Shown: positions 45,526-55,542 of the stretch, in pieces | How positions within the stretch are numbered: position 1 is the stretch's first letter | Layout: each line of letters starts with the position of its first letter | Assembly (NCBI RefSeq): GCF_001654835.1 | Contig: NZ_LXEP01000005.1 | Span: forward strand, 1 to 64,000 | From: Buttiauxella gaviniae ATCC 51604 | GTDB taxonomy: Bacteria > Pseudomonadota > Gammaproteobacteria > Enterobacterales > Enterobacteriaceae | Length of the DNA stretch: 64,000 nt | Direction of reading: 5' to 3' | The notes under the pieces: generated by a model | What the model was told of the DNA's origin: nothing | The model's database searches: none | Seen by the model: the letters and a program-made list of their open reading frames with translations, nothing else | Made by a program: the position numbers and the translations under genes

Positions 45526-46746
45526 TCAGGTGTTCGTAATTTTGAGCGCCTTACGTAAAATAAATGGGCACACAATCAAGAACGCATATTCAGGGCTAAA
45601 AATTGAACCGGTAAAAAATAATGACACGGGTGTAAAAAGCCATAATTGAACGCGGTAATTTTCATTATTACCAAAAGCTGTGCGCATCATTTTAATGACT
45701 TTCCACATATACCAAATGGTCAGTAATACCGCGAACCATGAAAAATAAATAATTAACAGATACAAACCATTGTCTACTGTTTTACCGACATCCGCACCGT
45801 TAAAGATTCCGAATGATGCGACATATTCATATAAAGATCCAAAACGCACTACCCCGTCGATATTGGTTAATGAATACCCAACCATCGCTAACGGGCCAAT
45901 AATTCGATAATAAGATGAAGAACCTTCGGTTCCCAAATCGCCAAGGCGGGTCGCGATATAAGGGAATGCGAATATTAACCCTACTAAAAACACGGAAAGA
46001 GAAATAATTGCTAATGGCAACTTCTTCTTTATGGCATTTTTATTAAGGTACTGGAATGCCCATTCAAGAAGATAGAACAGGATAAAAGTCATTACCCCTG
46101 AAAATGAACCTGAAAGCACTATCCCTAAAAGAATCATACCATCTGTTTTCGGTGTTTTGATACCAAACTGTTTGATACTGAGCCAAATTGAGATTAATGC
46201 CAGAGCGAAGAACGCCGGTTCAAAATAGAGTGCGGTGGTGCGCTTGCCGCCGAAGCTAATAAAGTTCAGAACATAGCTATTACTGTATATAAGAAACTTC
46301 GAAATTTTCTCAATCAGGCTACTTCCACCGGTCAGAATAATCTGAGCCATTTCCGCCGCCGCAAGCATCACAATAATGCCCACCACACCATAAAATAACC
46401 GCAGAATTTTATGGTGATTACGCTGTGAAATAGTTTTGAAACGGCAACTCCATGTCATTGCCATAATCAGCACAATATAGACGAACAATAATGTCGAGGT
46501 GACGTATTTGCTGGCATCAAGCGATTGGCCAAAAATGTAGTTAAATGCAGTCAGTCCGGCACCGATACCCAGCGCAATCATCAATTTTTTGACGCTGATT
46601 CGTTCAATGTACAAAAAGAGGATTGCAGGTAAGAAGGTGACTATCGTTATTGGGAAGCTTTCCCCCAATGAGGCCAACTTGACGTTGACCACCAGATAGA
46701 TAAACGGTAACAGCAGATAACTACAGATTCTGATAGAACGAGACAT
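45526..46746 (-). CDS. wcaD: Colanic acid polymerase WcaD
   Basis: WcaD is the Wzy-type polymerase of colanic acid. The 406-residue protein has about ten or more membrane segments, beginning with [17 protein letters not shown], and is highly similar to the E. coli protein across its length. The ATG at 46746 sits right behind GGAGGAGT and agrees with the family N-terminus; starting there it still overlaps wcaC by 26 bases. The longer reading from 46818 would be a wcaC shadow. Confidence 0.94.
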   Translation of the reverse strand: MSRSIRICSYLLLPFIYLVVNVKLASLGESFPITIVTFLPAILFLYIERISVKKLMIALGIGAGLTAFNYIFGQSLDASKYVTSTLLFVYIVLIMAMTWSCRFKTISQRNHHKILRLFYGVVGIIVMLAAAEMAQIILTGGSSLIEKISKFLIYSNSYVLNFISFGGKRTTALYFEPAFFALALISIWLSIKQFGIKTPKTDGMILLGIVLSGSFSGVMTFILFYLLEWAFQYLNKNAIKKKLPLAIISLSVFLVGLIFAFPYIATRLGDLGTEGSSSYYRIIGPLAMVGYSLTNIDGVVRFGSLYEYVASFGIFNGADVGKTVDNGLYLLIIYFSWFAVLLTIWYMWKVIKMMRTAFGNNENYRVQLWLFTPVSLFFTGSIFSPEYAFLIVCPFILRKALKITNT

Positions 46747-47938
46747 ACTCCTCCAGCATCTGTTGCCCACTAAACGCCTGGCGGCTTGCAGCTTTAAATA
46801 CCTGCAACTCTTTGCCAAACACCTGCTGCGCTAACTGCTCTTTTGGCATTTTCACCAGTTCGAGCACCCGAGCATCACTAAAGGTTTTGCCGCCAACTTT
46901 ACGCAATACTTCGTCAGCAGCATCACTTTGCGTGGCGATAACCGGCACGCCAATGGATAACGCTTCACACAGAATCAGCGGGTAGTTATCTACCTGCGAG
47001 CTGAACACCAGCGAGTCCATTTCGTTAAGCTCGCTCATCAGTGCTTTTTTATCGGTCATATAACCGTGGTTCACCACGTTCGGGCCATTAAACGGCGAGA
47101 ACTTACCGAAAGTGTGCAACTCGATTTCGTCGCCCAGCGCCATAATGGCCTGCACCAGTTGCTGATTAGTTTTGCCGTCGTAACGCAAATCATGGGCTAC
47201 CACAGCTACTTTTGGCTTAACGCCCGCGGCTTGCGTGAGCGGTAATTCAGCCAGAATCGCTTCGGTTGCCACATCAATACCGTTATTGATGATTTTGCAG
47301 CGCCCTGCTCCGTAAATCAGGTTAAAGGCATCGGCCACATGCTGGCTTGGCGAAATAAACTTGCAGCCTAGCGCGAGCATTTCGCGGAACAACTGGCGTT
47401 TGGTGTGCACCAAAAGATGTGCACGATCCATTTTCACGGGCGGGTAGTTGTTTAGTGTCGGGCATTTCTGGCAGCCAGTTTTCCAACCATCGCAACCATC
47501 CAGAAACGCACAGCGTCCGGTGATGCTCCAGTGGTCGTGGAGCGTCCAGACAAAAGTGACATCCGGTTTATGCGCTTTTACACGCTGGCAAAACGTCACC
47601 ATCTCTTCGAGATTCAACCAATAACTGTGTACCACATGAAAATGCAGCACTACCGGGCCTTGGGCACGAGTCACTTTGCGATACAGGTTATTCAGGTTGC
47701 CGAATGGGTCGCGGTTGAAAAAGCGAAACAGAATAATGTTGGCGATAGACGTCAGGCGTGGGGTGTGTTTTTCCACCCCCTGGAACTTGTCATGGCTGGC
47801 ACTTTTCTTGCCGCCTTTACCGTAGCCGTAAATAAATCGCGAGCTTAAACCTGCAGCATTAGCACGCTGATGAAGATCCAGCGCCACGCCCGCTGCGCCG
47901 CCTTCAGCGAGGCGCACGTTAAATTGCATGATATTCAT
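46721..47938 (-). CDS. wcaC: Colanic acid glycosyltransferase WcaC
   Basis: The 405-residue GT4-type protein has the N-terminal LAEGGAAGVALDLHQRANAAG glycine-rich acceptor region and a C-terminal donor site (YPLILCEALSIGVPVIAT). A cysteine cluster, CAFLDGCDGWKTGCQKCP, in the middle is characteristic of this subfamily. It is considered a galactosyltransferase. It overlaps wcaB upstream by four bases and wcaD downstream by 26. Confidence 0.95.
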   Translation of the reverse strand: MNIMQFNVRLAEGGAAGVALDLHQRANAAGLSSRFIYGYGKGGKKSASHDKFQGVEKHTPRLTSIANIILFRFFNRDPFGNLNNLYRKVTRAQGPVVLHFHVVHSYWLNLEEMVTFCQRVKAHKPDVTFVWTLHDHWSITGRCAFLDGCDGWKTGCQKCPTLNNYPPVKMDRAHLLVHTKRQLFREMLALGCKFISPSQHVADAFNLIYGAGRCKIINNGIDVATEAILAELPLTQAAGVKPKVAVVAHDLRYDGKTNQQLVQAIMALGDEIELHTFGKFSPFNGPNVVNHGYMTDKKALMSELNEMDSLVFSSQVDNYPLILCEALSIGVPVIATQSDAADEVLRKVGGKTFSDARVLELVKMPKEQLAQQVFGKELQVFKAASRQAFSGQQMLEEYVSFYQNL

Positions 47939-48420
47939 TTGATTATTTTTACCTGTGCTTTTTCGCCAACCACCAGCGCATTGTCTGGCACGCTATCGAG
48001 TACCACGCTCCCAGCACCAACAATGACGTTATTCCCAAGCGTGATATCGCCAATAATCACCACGTTGGCACCCAGTTCGACACCGTTGCCAATCACCGGG
48101 CAGGCGTTGCTTTTGCCGCGATTACCGATGGTGACGCCGTGGCGAATGGTGAAGTCATCACCGGCGACCACGAATTTATTAATCACAACGGCATAACCGT
48201 GGTGAATGGTAAAACGACGCCCGATGGTTGCACCCGCCTGGATTTCATAGCCAAACAGGCATTCGGTCACAAAGCGATAAAGCAGGATTATCGGAGCTGC
48301 CCAAAGATTGTTGATGACGTTTTTTTTGCGCCATACCGAGCAAAAGTGGGCAATACGGTAAGCCATCACCATGCAGCAAGGGCGAAGGCTCCAGGAGTTT
48401 GCGCGCAGGTCTTCAAGCAC
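47935..48420 (-). CDS. wcaB: Colanic acid acetyltransferase WcaB
   Basis: The 161-residue protein resembles serine acetyltransferases: a short helical N-terminus and a left-handed beta-helix with GATIGRRFTIHHGYAVVINKF, GVTIGNRGKSNACPVIGNGV and IVGAGSVVLDSVPDNA. The His of IHHG is the likely catalytic base. It is the second O-acetyltransferase of the cluster. Confidence 0.95.
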   Translation of the reverse strand: MLEDLRANSWSLRPCCMVMAYRIAHFCSVWRKKNVINNLWAAPIILLYRFVTECLFGYEIQAGATIGRRFTIHHGYAVVINKFVVAGDDFTIRHGVTIGNRGKSNACPVIGNGVELGANVVIIGDITLGNNVIVGAGSVVLDSVPDNALVVGEKAQVKIIK

Positions 48421-48422
48421 CG

Positions 48423-49259
48423 TTATTTCCCCCGCAATCCGTCAGCCAGACGCTTAGTATTGCGCACGCTCAAGAGCGCTAATAATGTGCGTAACGACAT
48501 ACGCTTGTTGCGAATCTGGTAGAGGGTAAACAGCTGATACTTCTTGCTGGCACGGTCGAATTTATCTTTGTGCTTTTGATAGAAATGGAAGTAACCGGCA
48601 AACTTTTTCGGTGATTTTGTGATCTGCATTTCACCGTGATTGATATGCAAAATTTGCGTAGCTTCTTCCACTTTCCACGGCTGACCATACTCCACCACCA
48701 TACGCAGGAAAATATCGTAGTCCTGAGCCGCCGCGAGAGTGGTATCGAACAGGCAAGCTTTGAAGCGGTCAGCATAAGTAAACACCTGATTACCTATGAT
48801 ATTGCGCTTGTAAAACAGCTTTAATGAGAATGGAGATTTAGGGTAGAGCGGCAAGCTTGCGGGCTGCGAATAGACCTGGCCTTCGCAGACATAGTCATTG
48901 GCGTAGAGAAATGCATGAGTCACCAATTGGTGTTTTTGCTCCAGGAATACCGACAAGCGGTTTGGCGTCCACTCATCATCGTCATCAATACCCGTAATTA
49001 ATTCACCCGTGGCATTACAGATGGCCTGGTTGCGCACTGAGCAGGCACCCGAGTTGAAATCATTGCGGGTATAACGCACGCGTGGGTCACCCAGCTCATC
49101 AACAAAGCGCTGAAGCTGCTCGAAAGAGGAAGAGCAGTCATCAACGATTAACATTTCCCAGTGTTCATAATCCTGGCGCAGCACCGATTTGATGGCGCGG
49201 ATAGCCAACTGCTGGCGGTTCCATGTCGGCATATAAATAGAGATAAGTGGGCGTTTCAT
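48423..49259 (-). CDS. wcaA: Colanic acid glycosyltransferase WcaA
   Basis: The 278-residue GT2-family enzyme has SIYMPTWNRQQLAIRAIKSV, VDDCSS, and GIDDDDEWTPNRL as the metal-binding Asp cluster. It is thought to transfer glucuronic acid, which needs UDP-glucuronate from ugd, a gene absent from this window. It follows wzc after a REP pair. Confidence 0.94.
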   Translation of the reverse strand: MKRPLISIYMPTWNRQQLAIRAIKSVLRQDYEHWEMLIVDDCSSSFEQLQRFVDELGDPRVRYTRNDFNSGACSVRNQAICNATGELITGIDDDDEWTPNRLSVFLEQKHQLVTHAFLYANDYVCEGQVYSQPASLPLYPKSPFSLKLFYKRNIIGNQVFTYADRFKACLFDTTLAAAQDYDIFLRMVVEYGQPWKVEEATQILHINHGEMQITKSPKKFAGYFHFYQKHKDKFDRASKKYQLFTLYQIRNKRMSLRTLLALLSVRNTKRLADGLRGK

Positions 49260-49290
49260 GGCGCTCCCCCGGAAATCGTTTTTATTTATT

Positions 49291-49360
49291 GGTAGATGGC
49301 GCTATCGCTTATCCACCCTACGGCGAGATTTGTAGGGCGAATAAGCAAAACGTCATCGGC
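49291..49360. repeat. Pair of inverted REP units between wzc and wcaA
   Basis: Unit one (49291-49321, GATGGCGCTATCGCTTATCCACCCTAC) and unit two (49331-49360, complement GATGACGTTTTGCTTATTCGCCCTACA) face each other, a BIME-like arrangement. They fill most of the 115-base gap inside the operon. Confidence 0.8.
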
Positions 49361-49374
49361 CAGTTGATGCCTGA

Positions 49375-51543
49375 TTACTTAGCATCAGATTTATATTCGT
49401 ACTCGTAGTAACCGTAATCTTCGTACCCTGCCGCACGGCGGAAGATGGAGTTGAGGATCACACCACGCACGGTGACGCCATTTTGTTCAAAGCGGCTGAG
49501 GCTGGTTTCGACCTCTTTGAGCGTATTTACCGCGTAGCGCGCCACCATCAGCGTGGTGCCCGCATGGCGACCCACAACAGCGGCGTCGGTAACGGCGAGA
49601 ATCGGCGGGGTATCAATCAACACCAGGTCATAGCTTTTGCTTGCCCATGCGATAAGTTCCGCAAAGCGTTCGCTCATCAATAACTCAGAAGGGTTGGACG
49701 GCACTACACCGCGCGGCACTAGGTCAAAATTGGGTACGGAGGTTTTTTGCGCACAGCGGGTAATTTCTGCCTGGCCTGAGAGCACTTCTGCCAGACCGTT
49801 GTTGTTGGTGGTGCCTAGTAGTTCGTGGGTATAACCTTTGCGCATATCGCAGTCGATTAGCAGAACACGCTTATTGGTCTGGCTAATCACGGCAGCCAGG
49901 TTGGCACAAACAAACGTTTTACCAATCGACGGGCTAACACCTGTCAGCATCAGGACGTTATTGGATGCCTGCATCATGGCGAAATGAAGGCTGGTACGCA
50001 GGCTGCGAATCGCTTCAATGGCCAGATCCGTCGGATTCCCCACCGCCAGTAGTTGGCTTTGCTTATTGCGCTTCGCCGCTTTAACACTGCGCACCGTGGC
50101 GTTGTCGCGGGATTTCTGCCATTCAGAAAGTGGGATGCTGGCGTACACACCAATCCCGGCCTCTTCAAGTACCGCAGGACTTTCGATGCCACGGTTAAAC
50201 AAGGAGCGTAATAGCACGCCCATGATGGACGACATTAGGCCAAGAATAATGCTGCCGAGAATAATCAGGGCACGCTGCGGTTTCACCATGCCTGGTTGAG
50301 CAATGGCCGCATCGACGATACGCACATCACCCACGGTACTGGCTTCGGTGATTTTCAACTCTTGCTGCTTGTTCAACAGCTGCATGTATACCTGTTGACC
50401 AGACTCGACATCACGCGTTAAACGCACGATTTCTTGCTGCGTTTTCGGCATCGCGGTAACACGCCCGTTCAGCCGCGCTTTTTCATCGAGCAACGTCTGA
50501 CGTTTTTCCAGCAGCGTGCGATAAGCCGGGTGAACCTTGGTATAGAGTTTGGAAATCTCCGCCTCTTTGAAGGTCAATTCATTGAGCTGCGCATCAATGT
50601 TCACCATGGTGTCGAGCACGGATTTGGCTTCCAGTGACAGGTCAACCGAGTCTTGCTGTTGGCGATAGGCATTCAGTTTATTTTCGGCAGCATCGAGGCG
50701 GCTGCGGACTTCCGGCAACTGCTGCGCTAAGAATTGCAGGCTTTTGGCCGCTTCTTCCGATTTACGCTGCACGTTCTGCGCCAGGTAGTTACGCGTAATG
50801 CTGTCGAGGATAGTGCGGATTTGGTCTTTGTCTTCGCCGGTATAAGAGAGGCTTAACACGCCGGTATCTTTGCCGTTTTCAGCCACCGTTAGGTTGCCCT
50901 GAAGCTGATTGATCATGCCAAGCGTTGAGTATTTATTAACGGTAAAGGTATCGCCAACTTGCGCTTTAATGGCGCTCACTAACATGGTGATGCCGCCCTG
51001 ACTCAGTGGCTGACCCACCTGCCCTTTGGCGCTAAAACCGTTGTCGTTAGTCAGCAAATACTGTGTTGGACTAACCACTTCCACGGTAAATACATTTTTG
51101 GCCTGCCCTGCCGGGAGGTTAAAAGTATCAACAACAACGGTATCGTTCTGGCGGCCTTGCAGCCTGTCCCAGCCCGCGCCTAATAACCAGAAGCTGTTTT
51201 TATCGACTGAAATATCCAGGTTAAGATCGTCGACCGTTTTACCCAATACCAGGCGCGACTGAATCAGCTGCATCTCGGCAGCGGAAGCAGGCGGCTTGTT
51301 AGATAGCGCGGAACTGATGTCGTTGACCAGAGAATTACCGGCGTTTTGTTCGATTTGCACCAGTGCATCGGCTTTATAAATTGGCGTGGCAAACATGGCA
51401 TATATGGTGGCAAGTATCGCAAAGATGGCGGTGATCCCCAGAACCCACCAACGGGCTTCAAGGACCGTTCCGAACAATCGGCCAATATCGATTTCGTCAT
51501 TGCCCTCAGTCGGGGCGCTCGAACGGCGTGCTTTTTCTGTCAT
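49375..51543 (-). CDS. wzc: Tyrosine autokinase and polysaccharide co-polymerase Wzc
   Basis: Wzc controls colanic acid polymerisation and export. The 722-residue protein has a first membrane helix near residues 32-52, a large periplasmic part with coiled coils, a second helix near 425-447, and a C-terminal BY-kinase domain with Walker A GVSPSIGKTF (about 535-545), Walker A' LLIDCDMRKG and Walker B LVLIDTPP. The tail YEDYGYYEYEYKSDAK holds the cluster of phosphorylated tyrosines. It lies two bases behind wzb, its phosphatase. Confidence 0.97.
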   Translation of the reverse strand: MTEKARRSSAPTEGNDEIDIGRLFGTVLEARWWVLGITAIFAILATIYAMFATPIYKADALVQIEQNAGNSLVNDISSALSNKPPASAAEMQLIQSRLVLGKTVDDLNLDISVDKNSFWLLGAGWDRLQGRQNDTVVVDTFNLPAGQAKNVFTVEVVSPTQYLLTNDNGFSAKGQVGQPLSQGGITMLVSAIKAQVGDTFTVNKYSTLGMINQLQGNLTVAENGKDTGVLSLSYTGEDKDQIRTILDSITRNYLAQNVQRKSEEAAKSLQFLAQQLPEVRSRLDAAENKLNAYRQQQDSVDLSLEAKSVLDTMVNIDAQLNELTFKEAEISKLYTKVHPAYRTLLEKRQTLLDEKARLNGRVTAMPKTQQEIVRLTRDVESGQQVYMQLLNKQQELKITEASTVGDVRIVDAAIAQPGMVKPQRALIILGSIILGLMSSIMGVLLRSLFNRGIESPAVLEEAGIGVYASIPLSEWQKSRDNATVRSVKAAKRNKQSQLLAVGNPTDLAIEAIRSLRTSLHFAMMQASNNVLMLTGVSPSIGKTFVCANLAAVISQTNKRVLLIDCDMRKGYTHELLGTTNNNGLAEVLSGQAEITRCAQKTSVPNFDLVPRGVVPSNPSELLMSERFAELIAWASKSYDLVLIDTPPILAVTDAAVVGRHAGTTLMVARYAVNTLKEVETSLSRFEQNGVTVRGVILNSIFRRAAGYEDYGYYEYEYKSDAK

Positions 51544-51545
51544 TG

Positions 51546-51989
51546 TTATCCCTGATGAGCGTTGAGTGCGTTAGCCCATTTTTGGGCGTTCTGGTCCAGA
51601 AGACCGTAAACCGCTTCAAAAGCGTCGTGGCTTTTGCGATACGGATCGGGAATTTCCCGTTCCGCATCCCAGTGACCAAACAGCATCACTTTGCCGCGCA
51701 TCTCTGGAGCCATTTCGCAAAGTGCGGAGATATGGCGTTTTTCCATGGCGAGGATCAGGTCGTATTCGCGGCACATTTTGCCGGAAACCTGTTTTGCGCA
51801 GTGCCCCTCAAGGGAGAGGTTATGCTGTTCGGCAACACGAATGGCACCAGCATCAGCCCCCTTCCCGACCAAAGCCCCCAGCCCCGCCGAAGTCACAGTC
51901 AGCTCCGGGTGATAGCTTTTGAGTAACCGCTCAGCGGTTGGGGAACGGCAAATATTCCCCACACAGACAACCAAAATTTTGTTGAACAT
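51546..51989 (-). CDS. wzb: Low-molecular-weight protein-tyrosine phosphatase Wzb
   Basis: Wzb removes phosphate from the tyrosine tail of Wzc, a cycle needed for colanic acid production. The 147-residue protein has the C-x5-R phosphate loop CVGNICRS (Cys 9, Arg 15) and the catalytic Asp in IPDPY. It sits six bases downstream of wza. Confidence 0.97.
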   Translation of the reverse strand: MFNKILVVCVGNICRSPTAERLLKSYHPELTVTSAGLGALVGKGADAGAIRVAEQHNLSLEGHCAKQVSGKMCREYDLILAMEKRHISALCEMAPEMRGKVMLFGHWDAEREIPDPYRKSHDAFEAVYGLLDQNAQKWANALNAHQG

Positions 51990-51995
51990 AGCGCG

Positions 51996-53129
51996 TTACC
52001 AGGTATGGATATCTTTGGCGGTGTCCGTCATATAACGAACGCCACTGATCGTCGGCAGCAGTTGGTTGATCAGACGATTCCAACGCGTGACAGGTGCTGT
52101 GGTCACATACACCACATCGTAAGGTTGCAACTGGAATTCGGTGCCCATCACCAGCGACGTCGCATCCGACATATCGAGCTGATAAATGTTGGCGATTTTG
52201 CCGCCCTGCTTCTCTTTGATTGGGCGAATCACGAAGATGCCGCTGGCATTGGAAGCCGTCATATCCAGACCTTCGGCCTGACCCAGCGCTTCGGTCAGCG
52301 TCATTCCGCTAAAGTCCATTTTCAGGGTGGTTTGTTTCTTCACTTCACCCATCACGAACACTTTCAGATCGTCATTGCGCGGCACGAATAAAATGTCACC
52401 GGGATAAAGCAGATGGTTCTGGCTCAGGTCGCCGTTTTGCATCAGCGCTTGCAGGGAAATCCGTTTTTCCTGGCCGTTGTGCGTCAGCACCACATTGCGC
52501 CAGTCAGCGGCATCAGTCAGACCGCCTGCGGCATTGATAGCATCGAGAATAGTGAGCGGTACGTTGGTAATGGCCTGCTGGCCAGATTTATTCACCTGAC
52601 CTGAGACATAGGCTTTTTGCGAGCGGAAGCCAGCGATATTAACGTCCACCTGCGGGTCAGCGATGTACGTCGCAAGGCGGCCGGTAATATCACTGCGGAT
52701 TTCAGACAAGGTTTTACCCGCGACTTTTACTTTGCCGACATACGGATAAAACATGGTGCCATCTGACTGTACCCAGTTACCCGCATCGCTTGAGCTACGG
52801 TATTGGCCTGCTGGAGTGGTAAGTTCTGGGTGATCCCAGACCGTGACATTAAGAACATCTCCTGGCCCCACACGGTATTGGTAGGCGGAGATCTCCTGGT
52901 CGAGAGACATATTTGGCTGTGCGACCGCCGGACGTACACGTAATTGCTCAACCAGACGCGGCGTTAACGGATACACGTTGACCATGCGGTCCAGATCAAA
53001 ATCTGAATCCTGTTGCTTGATAACGTCTTTCCCCATCGTAGACATATTGCTACCGGGGAGTACTGTGCAACCACTCACAAGGGCTACTGACACCAATAAA
53101 GGCATCAATTTAAGTTTGTATTTAATCAT
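51996..53129 (-). CDS. wza: Outer-membrane polysaccharide export lipoprotein Wza
   Basis: Wza forms the octameric channel through which colanic acid leaves the cell. The 377-residue precursor has a lipoprotein signal with lipobox LVSGC (Cys 21), the polysaccharide biosynthesis/export domain ([19 protein letters not shown]), SLBB repeats, and the C-terminal amphipathic helix region ending in KDIHTW. It is the first gene of the operon, behind a 734-base leader region with JUMPstart/ops. Confidence 0.97.
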   Translation of the reverse strand: MIKYKLKLMPLLVSVALVSGCTVLPGSNMSTMGKDVIKQQDSDFDLDRMVNVYPLTPRLVEQLRVRPAVAQPNMSLDQEISAYQYRVGPGDVLNVTVWDHPELTTPAGQYRSSSDAGNWVQSDGTMFYPYVGKVKVAGKTLSEIRSDITGRLATYIADPQVDVNIAGFRSQKAYVSGQVNKSGQQAITNVPLTILDAINAAGGLTDAADWRNVVLTHNGQEKRISLQALMQNGDLSQNHLLYPGDILFVPRNDDLKVFVMGEVKKQTTLKMDFSGMTLTEALGQAEGLDMTASNASGIFVIRPIKEKQGGKIANIYQLDMSDATSLVMGTEFQLQPYDVVYVTTAPVTRWNRLINQLLPTISGVRYMTDTAKDIHTW

Positions 53130-53316
53130 TGAGTATTTATCACTATGGCAGAGTAATTATCCTGATCGAATAAAATAAGTGGCTCGTTAGGCTTATCAGT
53201 GAGATATAAAATTGGCCCCAAATGTAGATCTAACTAAATGGCATAATTCCTAAAAAGCACTTATTTAGACATCATGATGGCGACAGAATAACCGAGGCTT
53301 ATTCTCTTGCCTTCGG

Positions 53317-53338
53317 GCATGCTACCGCCCCTGGCTTA
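53317..53338 (-). promoter_or_regulatory. JUMPstart core with ops element, colanic acid operon
   Basis: On the minus strand the sequence TAAGCCAGGGGCGGTAGCAT contains the ops core GGCGGTAGCATG (complement of 53318-53329). It is identical over 21 bases to the O-antigen copy at 29003-29023, while flanking bases differ. It lies about 190 bases before the wza ATG and should recruit RfaH to the elongating polymerase. Confidence 0.92.
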
Positions 53339-53554
53339 CAGTCACCAACCTACTGAAAAAAGACAATTTATAAGAAGTAACGATTCCAGAAAGTAAAACC
53401 AAAGAATAATTCTCTGGAGATAAGCCCTATGGCACCAGGTTAAATATCACAGCTTCAGCGAATATAAAAAATACATCTAATATCAGACACCGATATCGAT
53501 TGTTACAGCTAACCCTATATCAGGCAAGGTTCCACCGAACCAGACAGGGACTTT

Positions 53555-53568
53555 TAAGAATAATATTA
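53555..53568. promoter_or_regulatory. Candidate RcsAB box for the wza promoter
   Basis: TAAGAATAATATTA agrees with the RcsAB consensus TRVGAAWAWTSYGV at 12 of 14 positions. RcsA/RcsB activation of wza is well established in E. coli. The site lies about 430 bases before wza and 215 before ops. A weaker candidate is at 53401. AT-rich surroundings make chance matches possible. Confidence 0.4.
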
Positions 53569-53863
53569 ACGGCACATTTACACACGTTTAGGAATTTCTT
53601 TATATTGACAGAATATTAATAAGTGATAAGTCACAATGTGATATACAGATATATCTCATGTGAATTTCATTATAATAAGAACCACTGAACCATTATTAAA
53701 AAATAATTAATAATTTACCTTAGTGATTAAATGGAATTAACAGGCAATATTTAACATTTAAAGGGCAACATGATTTATCCCACCCTGCGGCATTGCAATT
53801 TCCCGCGCGGTTAACCATCCTTTAAGTGTGACGTTTGTCATCTAACAAGAGGTGCATTAAGGC

Positions 53864-55444
53864 ATGGAATGGATTGCCGACCCCTCAATCTGGGCCGGAT
53901 TGATAACGTTAGTCGTTATTGAACTGGTCCTCGGTATCGATAACCTGGTGTTTATCGCTATCCTTGCCGAAAAGCTCCCCCCTTCTCAACGCGACAAAGC
54001 ACGCGTTACCGGGCTCATTCTTGCCATGTTGATGCGCTTACTGTTGCTGGCCTCCATTTCATGGCTGGTCACGTTGACACGGCCACTATTCAGCGTGGGC
54101 GAACTCGGGTTCAGCGCCCGTGATCTGATCATGCTCTTTGGTGGGTTATTCCTTTTATTTAAGGCGACCGTTGAGCTCAATGAGCGGCTTGAGGGTAAAG
54201 ATAGCGAAAACCACACGCAGCGGCGCGGTGCACGGTTCTGGCCCGTGGTCGCACAAATCGTCATTCTGGATGCGGTGTTTTCTCTCGACTCGGTGATTAC
54301 CGCCGTGGGTATGGTCGACCATCTGCCCGTGATGATGGCGGCGGTGATTATAGCAATTTGCCTGATGTTGCTTGCCAGTAAAGCACTCACGCGCTTCGTG
54401 AATAACCATCCTACTATTGTGATTCTGTGCCTGAGTTTCCTGCTGATGATAGGTTTTAGCCTGGTCGCAGATGGCTTTGGCTACCATATCCCGAAAGGCT
54501 ATTTATACGCTGCTATCGGGTTCTCGGTGATGATTGAAAGTTTAAACCAGCTGGCAATATTCAACCGCCGCCGCTTTCTATCTGCCGATCAATCGTTGCG
54601 CCAACGCACCGCCGAAGCCGTGCTGCGTTTGTTGAATGGTAAGAAGGAAGAGGCTGAACTGGATGCTCAAACTGCATCGCTGATTGCTGACCACGCCCGG
54701 CAAGATGAGATATTTGAGCCACAAGAGCGGCTGATGATTGAACGAGTGCTTAATCTCAACCAGCGCACGGTGAGCAGCATCATGACATCACGTCACGATG
54801 TCGAACACATTAAACTGGCCGACCCGGAAGAACAAATACGAGCCTTGCTTGATAAGAACCAGCATACACGCGTGGTAATAACTGGTGAGAGCGATGAGAT
54901 TCTGGGCGTAGTACACGTCATTGATTTGCTCCAGCAGTCACTCAAAGGCGAACCGCTCAACCTCGAAGTGTTAATTCGCCAACCACTTGTCTTCCCTGAG
55001 ACACTGCCTTTATTGGCCGCACTCGAGCAGTTCCGCAACGCCAGAACCCACTTTGCCTTTGTGGTAGATGAATTTGGCTCGGTCGAAGGTGTGGTGACAT
55101 TGAGTGATGTGATGGAAACCATTGCCGGTAACTTGCCAAATGAAGCTGAAGAGATAGACGCACGCCATGATATTCAGAAAAATCCTGATGGGACGTGGAC
55201 CGCAAACGGTCATATGCCGCTCGAAGACTTAGTGCAGTATGTGCCAATACCACTGGATGACAAACGTAACTATCACACGATTGCTGGGCTGCTGATGGAG
55301 GCGTTACAACATATTCCGGTAACTGGAGAAGCTGTTCAGGTAGGGGATTTTCTGTTGCGGACATTGCAGGTGGAAAGCCATCGCGTACAGAAGGTGCAAA
55401 TTGTGCCGAAGACCCGCGACGATGAGATGGATTTTGAGGTGTGA
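53864..55444 (+). CDS. yegH: TerC/CBS/CorC-domain inner-membrane protein YegH
   Basis: The 526-residue protein has an N-terminal TerC-type membrane domain (about 1-230) with the conserved [14 protein letters not shown] and [16 protein letters not shown] acidic segments, then two CBS domains (about 300-420) and a C-terminal CorC/HlyC domain (about 435-520). TerC-family proteins are linked to metal handling, possibly Mn export, but YegH's own substrate is not known to me. It is divergent from wza and convergent with asmA, as in E. coli. Confidence 0.92.
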   Translation: MEWIADPSIWAGLITLVVIELVLGIDNLVFIAILAEKLPPSQRDKARVTGLILAMLMRLLLLASISWLVTLTRPLFSVGELGFSARDLIMLFGGLFLLFKATVELNERLEGKDSENHTQRRGARFWPVVAQIVILDAVFSLDSVITAVGMVDHLPVMMAAVIIAICLMLLASKALTRFVNNHPTIVILCLSFLLMIGFSLVADGFGYHIPKGYLYAAIGFSVMIESLNQLAIFNRRRFLSADQSLRQRTAEAVLRLLNGKKEEAELDAQTASLIADHARQDEIFEPQERLMIERVLNLNQRTVSSIMTSRHDVEHIKLADPEEQIRALLDKNQHTRVVITGESDEILGVVHVIDLLQQSLKGEPLNLEVLIRQPLVFPETLPLLAALEQFRNARTHFAFVVDEFGSVEGVVTLSDVMETIAGNLPNEAEEIDARHDIQKNPDGTWTANGHMPLEDLVQYVPIPLDDKRNYHTIAGLLMEALQHIPVTGEAVQVGDFLLRTLQVESHRVQKVQIVPKTRDDEMDFEV

Positions 55445-55457
55445 TTTAAATAAAAAA

Positions 55458-55531
55458 GTCGGATGTCGCTGCGCTAATCCAACCTACGAAATACAGTATT
55501 TGTAGGAGAGATTAGCGCAGCAACATCCGAC
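55458..55531. repeat. Pair of inverted REP units between yegH and asmA
   Basis: GTCGGATGTCGCTGCGCTAA with tail AACCTAC (55458-55487) faces TGTAGGAGAGATTAGCGCAG with tail CATCCGAC (55501-55531). Together they make a BIME that can fold into one long stem between the two converging genes and may stop transcription from both sides. The first unit is nearly the same as that at 44727. Confidence 0.88.
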
Positions 55532-55542
55532 GATTAAAATGA

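Larger units (their letters stand above)
53130..53863. other. wza-yegH divergent intergenic region
   Basis: This 734-base, AT-rich gap carries the long wza leader with JUMPstart/ops at 53317-53338 and must contain the wza promoter upstream of it (coordinate above 53340). Candidate RcsAB-like sites are TAAGAATAATATTA at 53555-53568 and AAAGAATAATTCTC at 53401-53414. A small inverted repeat GGTTC-CACC-GAACC lies at 53528-53541. The yegH promoter is near its right end. No reading frame is convincing. Confidence 0.7.

Noticed and set aside
53528-53541. GGTTC-CACC-GAACC inverted repeat as a named operator
   Set aside because: The arms are only five bases and no known regulator matches; mentioned as structure only.
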